A stretch of 64,000 bases of DNA, taken from positions 1,221,001 to 1,285,000 of the forward strand of contig NZ_CP044011.1 of the NCBI RefSeq assembly GCF_016864555.1, given 5' to 3'. The DNA is from Sinorhizobium sp. BG8. Lineage in GTDB: Bacteria; Pseudomonadota; Alphaproteobacteria; Rhizobiales; Rhizobiaceae. Of this stretch, positions 57,562 to 64,000 are shown one piece after another. How positions within the stretch are numbered: position 1 is the first letter of the stretch; the number at the start of each line of letters is the position of its first letter. A program made the position numbers and the translations under genes. The notes below the pieces were generated by a model. The model was not told the origin of the DNA, ran no database searches, and saw nothing but the letters and a program-made list of their open reading frames with translations.

Positions 57562-60090
57562 TCAAACCACCTGATCACCCATCGCTTCGGCGATCAGGTC
57601 CTCTGCGGCTTCCGCCAGCACCGCATCCTGTGCCTCGCCTACGATCGGCTCCCGGCCGATCTCCAGCATGATCGGTACGGCGAGCGGCGAGATACGGTCC
57701 AGGGCCAGGTGCGTGATGTGACCCTTGATTCGCTGAAGCATAGACCCGAGGCGTTGAATGTCCAAAAGGCCGGACGATGCGTCGTTGCGGGTCGCTTCGA
57801 GCAGGATGTGATCCGGCTCATGGGTGCGAAGTACGTCATAAATGAGATCGGCCGATACGGTCACCTGACGCCCGGTCTTCTCCTTGCCGGGGTGCCGCTG
57901 TTCGATAAGTCCGGCAATCACCGCGCAATTGCGGAAAGTCCGTTTCAGCATCCACGATTCATCGAGCCAGGCCTCCAGATCGTCGCCCAGCATGTCCTCG
58001 TCAAAGAGTGCAGCGAGCGAGGGTCGTCTCGCGCTGAACGCGGCTCCGAGGTCATCGAGTGCCCAGATGGCGAGCGAATAGTCCGTCGCCACGAATCCAG
58101 AAGGCTTGAGACCCGCCCGTTCGAGCCGTCGTGTCAGCAGCATCCCTAGCGTTTGATGGGCGAGGCGTCCCTCGAAGGCGTAGGCGACCATGTAGTGCCG
58201 GTTGCCCCGCGGGAAGGTCTCGATCATGAGCTCGTCGCGCTTAGGAAGCGCGGATACGTCGCGCTGGATACTCAGCCAGTCCCGGACCTGCTCCGGGAGC
58301 GCGCCCCAGCGGTCACGATCGGAAAGCATGAGCCGAACCTGTTCTGCCAGATAGGTCGAGAGCGGAAACTTGCCGCCCGCATAGGCCGGGACCTTCGGGT
58401 CGAGCGAGAAGGCCTGGGAGACGAGACACTCGTTCTCGCGGATGCCCTCGAAGCGCAGTACCTTCCCGGAAAACAGGAAGGTGTCGCCCGGCGCCAGCAT
58501 CTCGAGGAAGTACTCCTCCACCTTGCCGAGGGGCGCGCCGCCGCGCCCGACGGAGCCGCGTGCGTTGCGCTTCACCATGCGCACGTTGAGCATGGGCATC
58601 TCGACGATTGTCCCGAGATTGAGGCGATATTGCTGCGCGACCTGCGGGTTTGAGACACGCCACAACCCGTCCGCGGTATGGCGGATCCGGGCATAGCGCT
58701 CGTAGGTCTTCAGAGCGTAGCCACCGGTCGCGACGAACTCGACGATGCGGTGGAATTTGTCCCGCGAAAGATACGCATAGGGTGCCGCCGAGATGACTTC
58801 CGCATGAAGTGCGTCCTCGTCGAAGGGGGCGGCGCAAGCCATGCCGAGCACATGCTGGGCGAGCACGTCGAGTGCGCCGTCGCCGGTCGGTGGTGTATCC
58901 TGTGCGCCGACGTAGTTCGCATCCAGCGCCGCCTGGCATTCGAGCACCTCGAAGCGATTGGCCGGAACGAGGATTGCCCGGCTGGGCTCGTCCATCCGGT
59001 GGTTTGCCCTGCCGATGCGCTGCGCGAGCCGGCTCGCCCCCTTCGGGGCCCCGACATGGACGACGAGATCGACGTCGCCCCAGTCGATGCCGAGGTCGAG
59101 CGTCGAGGTGGCGACGACCGCTCGCAGACGGTTTTCGGCCATGGCAGCTTCCACACGCCGCCGCTGGGCGACGTCGAGCGAGCCATGGTGAAGGGCGATG
59201 GGAAGCGTTTCCTCATTGATATTCCACAGTTCCTGGAAAAGCAGCTCCGCCTGGCTCCTCGTATTGACGAAGAGGAGGGTCGTGCCGTGCTCGCGTATCG
59301 CGTCGTAGACCTCGGCCATCGCATAGCGTGCGGAATGACCCGACCACGGGACGCGCTGCTCGCTCTTGAGGATGGTGATGATCGGCCGCGCACCCGCCGG
59401 CGCCGTGACGAGGCCCGCATGGTTGTCCCCGCCGTCCTGCTGGCCGACGAGCCAACGGCGCAGATCCACCGGCTCGGCGACTGTCGCGGAGAGCCCGATC
59501 GTTCTTAGATCCGGTGCAAGCCTGCGCAGGCGCGCAAGTCCGAGCGAAAGGAGGTGACCGCGCTTGGACGTGACCAGCGAGTGGAGCTCGTCGAACACCA
59601 CGAATTTCAAATCCTTGAAGAAGCGTGGCGCCTCGCCGTTCGCGAGCAGCAGGGCCAGTTGTTCCGGAGTCGTCAGCAGGATGTCGGGCGGGTTGAGCCG
59701 CTGGCGCTGCCGTTTCGATTGTGGCGTGTCGCCCGTCCGGGTCTCGATCGAAACCGGCAGGTTCATGTCCTCGACGGGCTTGGTCAGGTTGCGCTCGATA
59801 TCGACGGCGAGCGCCTTCAGCGGAGAGATGTAGAGCGTGTGGATGCCGGTGAAACCCGATCCAGGCGGCACCCTGCCGCGGGCGTACAGATCAGTGAGCG
59901 ATGGCAGGAAGCCTGCGAGCGTCTTGCCGGCGCCGGTCGGAGCGATCAGCAGCAGACTTTCGCCGGCCCGGGCCCGGTCGAGCAGTTCGAGCTGGTGGGC
60001 GCGGGGACGCCAGCCCTTGGACGCGAACCAGTCTGCGAAGGGTTTCGGAAGGCTTTCGAGCCCGGACGCGAAGGAAACGATCGTGGCCAC
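57562..60090 (-). CDS. Ligase-associated DEXH-box helicase (Lhr-core type)
   Basis: 842 residues. Walker A LLIAPTGAGKTLAGFL is near residue 50, the DExH box FDELHS near 168, SAT in GLSATVAEPVD, then VATSTLDLGIDWGDVDLVVH and AQRIGRANHR in the second RecA domain, with the winged-helix and C-terminal Lhr-core region (about 560-800). It acts as a 3'-5' DNA helicase in the ligase-associated repair set. Standard length for this type, far shorter than full Lhr (about 1500). Co-transcribed with pdeM. Confidence 0.92.
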   Translation of the reverse strand: MATIVSFASGLESLPKPFADWFASKGWRPRAHQLELLDRARAGESLLLIAPTGAGKTLAGFLPSLTDLYARGRVPPGSGFTGIHTLYISPLKALAVDIERNLTKPVEDMNLPVSIETRTGDTPQSKRQRQRLNPPDILLTTPEQLALLLANGEAPRFFKDLKFVVFDELHSLVTSKRGHLLSLGLARLRRLAPDLRTIGLSATVAEPVDLRRWLVGQQDGGDNHAGLVTAPAGARPIITILKSEQRVPWSGHSARYAMAEVYDAIREHGTTLLFVNTRSQAELLFQELWNINEETLPIALHHGSLDVAQRRRVEAAMAENRLRAVVATSTLDLGIDWGDVDLVVHVGAPKGASRLAQRIGRANHRMDEPSRAILVPANRFEVLECQAALDANYVGAQDTPPTGDGALDVLAQHVLGMACAAPFDEDALHAEVISAAPYAYLSRDKFHRIVEFVATGGYALKTYERYARIRHTADGLWRVSNPQVAQQYRLNLGTIVEMPMLNVRMVKRNARGSVGRGGAPLGKVEEYFLEMLAPGDTFLFSGKVLRFEGIRENECLVSQAFSLDPKVPAYAGGKFPLSTYLAEQVRLMLSDRDRWGALPEQVRDWLSIQRDVSALPKRDELMIETFPRGNRHYMVAYAFEGRLAHQTLGMLLTRRLERAGLKPSGFVATDYSLAIWALDDLGAAFSARRPSLAALFDEDMLGDDLEAWLDESWMLKRTFRNCAVIAGLIEQRHPGKEKTGRQVTVSADLIYDVLRTHEPDHILLEATRNDASSGLLDIQRLGSMLQRIKGHITHLALDRISPLAVPIMLEIGREPIVGEAQDAVLAEAAEDLIAEAMGDQVV

Positions 60091-60200
60091 CCGGGTGAAG
60101 CTAGAGAAAAATCAGGGAAAGAAAAGGCCGGCCTCGGGAGGTCCGTGTCGGCGGAAGTGCGCTCCTCGCCTCTCGGTACATCCCGGCCGCCGGCAACCGC

Positions 60201-60836
60201 TCACATCGCCACGTAGCGGTCCGATCGGTGATTGATGGTCAGGAAGATGTTGAGGATCAGCGCCCCGATCACCGAGCACAGCACCATGAAGGGAGCGGCG
60301 ACCGCGAAGGCAGCGGCAAGCACGAAGACGTCGAAGGAAAGCTGCACCAGTCCCGCCCGCCCGCCGAAGCGATCCTGCAGGTAGACGGCCAGGATGCCGA
60401 GGCCGCCGAGGCTCGCCCTGTGGCGGTAGAGCGCGAGCAGTCCGTATCCGAGCAGAATTCCCGCAAGGACGGCCGTCCAGATCGGATTGAGGCTCTCGAT
60501 TTCGAGAAAGCGGGGCTGGATCTCGGTGATCAGCGAAGTGAGCCCTACGGCGATAAAGGTCTTGATGGTGAAGCCGATGCCGAGCCGGGAAAGCGACAGT
60601 GCATAGAAGGGGAGATTTATGACGGTATAGTAGAGCCCGAAGCTGTGACCGGTCAGATAGTGCAGTACGAAGGCGAGGCCCGCGACGCCGCTTGCGACCA
60701 GACCGGCGCTGCCCAGCAGGGAAAGTCCGAGCGCCGCGACCATGCTCCCCGTGAAGATCCCCTGTGCGTCCTCAAGCGGCGAATGGCGCGTCGGCACCGG
60801 ATTCCAGAAGCCAAATCGCCGCCTGTCGCTGCTCAT
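60201..60836 (-). CDS. YitT-family membrane protein
   Basis: 211 residues, about five or six TM helices (GSMVAALGLSLLGSAGLVAS; TIKTFIAVGLTSLITEIQP; NPIWTAVLAGILLGYGLLAL). It matches the YitT/DUF161 family, whose transported substrate is unknown. The start at 60836 (MSSDRRRFGFWNP) is chosen over upstream codons that read through the intergenic region. Confidence 0.82.
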   Translation of the reverse strand: MSSDRRRFGFWNPVPTRHSPLEDAQGIFTGSMVAALGLSLLGSAGLVASGVAGLAFVLHYLTGHSFGLYYTVINLPFYALSLSRLGIGFTIKTFIAVGLTSLITEIQPRFLEIESLNPIWTAVLAGILLGYGLLALYRHRASLGGLGILAVYLQDRFGGRAGLVQLSFDVFVLAAAFAVAAPFMVLCSVIGALILNIFLTINHRSDRYVAM

Positions 60837-60898
60837 CCGTAGTGCTCCCCGTAATGATGCATTGCAGCATTGCAGGCATGCCACCTGCGGGCAAGCGC

Positions 60899-61849
60899 CT
60901 ATGCGTTCGCCCGCGCGAGGAAAAGCAGGCCATGCACAGCTTCGCCTGCGTCCATCCGGATGACCGTCCGCTCCGCGGCCAGCATGGAGAATCCGGCTTT
61001 CAGCGCGCATTGCCGTACGAAGGCCTCGGTATGCGCATAGCGCAGGGATGGCCTGATGACGTAGCCGTCGCCGCTATCCGTCCCGCCGTCTTCGACCGAG
61101 AAGGCGAAGAGACCGCCGCCGCAAAGGGCATGCGCGGCAATGGCGAAGGCCGGAGAGAGATCGCCGAGATACATCAGCACGTCGGCGGCGCTGACGATAT
61201 CGGCGCGGTGCTCCGGCCGCCCCTCGCCGAACACACCGCAAGCCTCGGGCGAAAGCAGGAGGTCCGCCTGCCCAAGGTGGCCGTAGACGCCCTTTTGCGC
61301 GGCCTTGGCCAGCATGTTGGCGGAAAGGTCGAAACCTTCGAGATATGCGGCGTGATCACGAAATCGCTCGCCGAAAAGACCCGTGCCGCAGCCGATGTCG
61401 ATCAGCCGTTCGTAGCGTGGCTTGCCGTCAGCCCGCTCGATGACGAGCCGCGCGAGCTTTTCCGGTACGCTATAGGCGAGCTTCTCGACGAGAGCCTCGT
61501 CGAAACGCTCGGCGTAGTCGTCGAAGAGCCGTTCGACATAGCGGCTGGAAGGTTGGTCGGGAACGGATGCCTGCCCGAGAACCGCGAGCTTCAGCCGCGC
61601 ACCGAAGAGATCGCCCGGATCGAGCACAAGAACTTTGGAAAGTGCGGCCGCCGCTGCCTCTTTGCGGCCCGATTTCTCGGCATATTCCGCCAGCAGGAAC
61701 CATCCCGCGGCCCAGCCCGGGGCCTGTTCGAGCGCCTGCTCCATCAATTCGGCCGCCTCGACATACTCGCCACCCTCGGCGAGCATGTGGGCATAGTCTG
61801 CGCGCCGGTCCGCGATCAGGTCACCGGAGGAAAGCTGGGTCGAGGTCAT
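60899..61849 (-). CDS. TPR-repeat SAM-dependent methyltransferase
   Basis: 316 residues: two or so N-terminal TPR-like helices (YAHMLAEGGEYVEAAELMEQ; AAGWFLLAEYAEKSGRKEAA), then a class I methyltransferase with the SAM motif RLIDIGCGTGLFGERF and the acidic loop FDLSANML. Substrate unknown. The start at 61849 (MTSTQLSSGD) is chosen; upstream codons look non-coding. Lies 62 bp from the YitT gene, same strand. Confidence 0.85.
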   Translation of the reverse strand: MTSTQLSSGDLIADRRADYAHMLAEGGEYVEAAELMEQALEQAPGWAAGWFLLAEYAEKSGRKEAAAAALSKVLVLDPGDLFGARLKLAVLGQASVPDQPSSRYVERLFDDYAERFDEALVEKLAYSVPEKLARLVIERADGKPRYERLIDIGCGTGLFGERFRDHAAYLEGFDLSANMLAKAAQKGVYGHLGQADLLLSPEACGVFGEGRPEHRADIVSAADVLMYLGDLSPAFAIAAHALCGGGLFAFSVEDGGTDSGDGYVIRPSLRYAHTEAFVRQCALKAGFSMLAAERTVIRMDAGEAVHGLLFLARANA

Positions 61850-61993
61850 GGTTACCGCCGGCGTCAGGAAGAATGGCGATGCTTCTTGGCGACGACGAGC
61901 CAAAAGGCAAGCGAAAACTGGCGATACGCTGACGCTTGCGGCATGCACGCGCGGCGTTTATCTGAGTGAAGACGAAACAACAGGAGAATCAGG

Positions 61994-62260
61994 ATGTCGG
62001 AAGGCTTCAACCGGTTTCTCGGCGATAGCCCACTGCGGGTCCTTGTCAAGCTCGTGATCCTCTCGATCGCGGCTGGCTTCCTGATGTCGGTCTTCGGCCT
62101 CTATCCCGACGACATCATCCTGGCGGTACGCAACTTCGTGGTCGATCTCTGGAACACCGGCTTCGCCGCGCTCGGTCGCGTGGGCGACTACCTGGTGCTT
62201 GGCGCCGTGATCGTCATTCCTGTCTTCATCCTCATCCGTATCCTGAGCTTCCGACGCTGA
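61994..62260 (+). CDS. Small membrane protein (DUF6460-like)
   Basis: 88 residues with two TM helices (VLVKLVILSIAAGFLMSVFG; YLVLGAVIVIPVFILIRILS) separated by an amphipathic segment. It resembles the small uncharacterised rhizobial family DUF6460; function unknown. It ends 2 bp before the CAP-domain gene, so they form an operon. Confidence 0.75.
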   Translation: MSEGFNRFLGDSPLRVLVKLVILSIAAGFLMSVFGLYPDDIILAVRNFVVDLWNTGFAALGRVGDYLVLGAVIVIPVFILIRILSFRR

Positions 62261-62262
62261 AT

Positions 62263-62772
62263 ATGAAATCCGCTCTCATTGAACCAATGGGCCGAAGGGC
62301 CGTTCTGCTGGCAGGTGCGACGGGCCTTGCCGCTCTTGCAACCGGCTGTTCGACCGTCGAGGACCTGAAGCCTTCTTCCGGCAACGGTAGCGACGAAACC
62401 GACGCGACGCTCGGGATGATCAACAAGCTGCGAACCGACCGCGGACTGCCGCAGCTCGCGCGCGATCCCGCTGCCGCCAATGCCGCGATGGATCAGGCCG
62501 CACGCATGGCTAAGGCCGGCAAGATGGAACACAACATCGGGCTGGGCGCGAATTTCCTGAAGCGGATGAAGGGCATGGAGGTCGCATTGCCGGCCGCCGA
62601 AAACATTGCCGAGGGGCAGGAGACGGCCGAAAGGGCTTTCGATGCCTGGTACAATTCGCCCAAGCATCTGACCAACATGCTAGGGTCGAGCTATCGCGGC
62701 CTTGGCGTGGCGATGGTGACGAATCCGGCTTCCGGCAACAGGCCCTATTGGTCCATGGTGCTGTCGAGCTGA
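62263..62772 (+). CDS. CAP-domain lipoprotein
   Basis: 169 residues: signal peptide with lipobox-like end (LLAGATGLAALATGCS), then a CAP/SCP-type fold (LGMINKLRTDRGLPQLARDP; AENIAEGQETAERAFDAWYN; SPKHLTNMLGSSYRGLGVAM). The first CAP histidine region is EHNIGLGANF. Secreted bacterial CAP proteins are of uncertain function. Coupled to the small membrane protein upstream. Confidence 0.85.
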   Translation: MKSALIEPMGRRAVLLAGATGLAALATGCSTVEDLKPSSGNGSDETDATLGMINKLRTDRGLPQLARDPAAANAAMDQAARMAKAGKMEHNIGLGANFLKRMKGMEVALPAAENIAEGQETAERAFDAWYNSPKHLTNMLGSSYRGLGVAMVTNPASGNRPYWSMVLSS

Positions 62773-62819
62773 CCTCATTCCCGCGGAAACGGGAATGCCT
62801 CGCGCGGGGAAGAGTGTGT

Positions 62820-64000
62820 ATGGACCAGGCCACTAGAACGGACCGAAACAGAGCCGGCGCCTTCGAGGTGACGCACCGTCTCGTCCTTTCGATCGCCATT
62901 CCGATGACACTCGGTTTCCTGACGACGCCTCTGCTGGGCCTCACAGATACGGCCGTGGCGGGTCGGCTCGGTTCCGCCGATGCGCTCGCGGGCCTGGCGG
63001 TCGGTGCCGTTCTCTTCGACCTCATACTCGGAAGCTTCAATTTCCTGCGGGCCTCGACGACCGGGCTTGTCGCCCAGTCTTTCGGACGCGGCGATCGCGC
63101 CGAGGAGTATGCGGTTCTGTGGCGATCGCTTGCGATCGCGATTGCCTGCGGTCTGGTGATCGCGCTGGCCGCGCCGCTCCTGCTTGCCGCCGGGCTCGCG
63201 CTGATGTCACCGCCGGCCAGCGTTGGCGCGGTGACTTCAGAGTATTTCTCGATCCGCATCCTCGCAGCGCCGATGGCGCTTTCGAACTATGCCCTGCTCG
63301 GCTTCGTGCTTGGACGCGGGCAGGGTGTGACCGGCCTTTTCCTGCAGGCGATCATCAATGGCGTCAACATCGTGCTTTCAATCCTGCTCGGGCTCGGGTT
63401 GGGCTGGGGAGTGGCGGGCATCGCCTGGGGTACGGTCGCGGGGGAAGCGGCGGGAACGATCTTCGGTCTCTGTCTTGTCGTCATGCGTGCACGCGGAGCC
63501 TCGAGGCCGAGCTTTGCCCATGTCTTCGCGCTCGAGCGTCTGAAGGCGCTCTTCTCCCTCAACCGTGACATCATGATCCGCACCTTCGTGCTGCTGGCGG
63601 CCTTTACCCTGATGACGCGGATCGGTACATCCTTCGGACCGGTTGCTCTCGCCGCCAACGCGGTGCTGATGAACATCTTCCTTGTTGCCGGATACTACCT
63701 CGACGGGCTTGCCAATGCTGCAGAACAGCTCGTCGGCAGGGCCTTCGGTGCTGCCTGGCGCCCGGCCTTCGACCGCGCCGTCAAGCTTACCTTCCTTTGG
63801 TCCATCGGCCTTGGCGCCCTGACCACCCTACTTTTCCTCGTCTTCGGGGAAACCGTCATCGGCTGGCTGACGACCACACAATCGGTCCGCGACGAGGCCG
63901 CAATCTACCTGCCCTGGGCGGCGCTGACCGCCACGACCGGCGCGCTTGCCTTCCAGATGGACGGCGTGTTCATCGGCGCAACCTGGTCAAGCGCGATGCG
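62820..64000 (+). CDS. MATE-family efflux transporter (partial, cut by the window end)
   Basis: 393 codons are visible with no stop; the gene continues past the window. Twelve-helix MATE/DinF-type protein: LGFLTTPLLGLTDTAVAGRL in the first repeat and TRIGTSFGPVALAANAVLMN in the second. It exports drugs or metabolites using H+ or Na+; substrate unknown. ATG at 62820 after GGGGAAG. Confidence 0.9.
   Translation, partial: MDQATRTDRNRAGAFEVTHRLVLSIAIPMTLGFLTTPLLGLTDTAVAGRLGSADALAGLAVGAVLFDLILGSFNFLRASTTGLVAQSFGRGDRAEEYAVLWRSLAIAIACGLVIALAAPLLLAAGLALMSPPASVGAVTSEYFSIRILAAPMALSNYALLGFVLGRGQGVTGLFLQAIINGVNIVLSILLGLGLGWGVAGIAWGTVAGEAAGTIFGLCLVVMRARGASRPSFAHVFALERLKALFSLNRDIMIRTFVLLAAFTLMTRIGTSFGPVALAANAVLMNIFLVAGYYLDGLANAAEQLVGRAFGAAWRPAFDRAVKLTFLWSIGLGALTTLLFLVFGETVIGWLTTTQSVRDEAAIYLPWAALTATTGALAFQMDGVFIGATWSSAM

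Overview
The window is high-GC alphaproteobacterial chromosome and looks like Rhizobiales, probably the Rhizobium/Sinorhizobium/Agrobacterium/Shinella group. The clues are GcrA with GANTC sites, a SAM-II riboswitch before metZ, the long dCTP deaminase, a PccR-type regulator next to propionyl-CoA carboxylase, PodJ, a RirA-type TGA-N9-TCA box and the ligase-associated helicase/PdeM pair. Genus is inferred from gene content only.

Layout. 1-3.7 kb: end of the phosphate operon (pstA, pstB, phoU, phoB), closed by a bidirectional terminator shared with gcrA. 3.8-8.6 kb: gcrA with a GANTC-rich upstream region, arginine genes argD-argF, the chaperone hslO, and apaG. 8.8-11.3 kb: riboswitch-controlled metZ and dcd. 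11.3-14.3 kb: a lower-GC patch with one RTX/cadherin protein, gene debris and tRNA-Gly(CCC). 14.3-22 kb: propionate module pccR / pccB - hypothetical - pccA - methylmalonyl-CoA mutase, which takes propionyl-CoA towards succinyl-CoA. 22-26 kb: iron-type promoter, a 46-residue microprotein and an FhuC-D-B siderophore importer. 26-34 kb: split glycosyltransferase, solute-binding protein, an S24 repressor / nuclease / TerB cassette, two DMT exporters and small secreted proteins. 34-37 kb: three-gene signalling cassette. 37-43.6 kb: GH32 glycosidase, small envelope proteins, Tim44-like protein, MFS exporter and a YHS remnant. 43.6-49 kb: beta-oxidation operon. 49.5-53.4 kb: podJ. 53.9-64 kb: TauE/TIGR02186 pair, HxlR regulator with reductase, PdeM plus Lhr-type helicase, YitT, TPR-methyltransferase, DUF6460-like and CAP proteins, and a MATE transporter cut by the window end.

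The most important caution is that four conserved housekeeping genes (metZ, dcd, pccB and the GspE-N glycosyltransferase) are each broken by what looks like one missing base. Those I can place closely lie at short C/G runs. A fifth missing base would explain the glycosyltransferase's odd antisense tail. This looks more like assembly error than gene decay.

The best leads for something new are the RirA-box / 46-aa Cys-ending peptide / fhuCDB transcription unit, the eight GANTC sites in 222 bp upstream of gcrA, the S24 repressor-SNase-TerB cassette, and a terminator hairpin on the + strand before argD with no known gene feeding it. I saw no CRISPR array, insertion sequence, integrase, rRNA or complete secondary-metabolite cluster.
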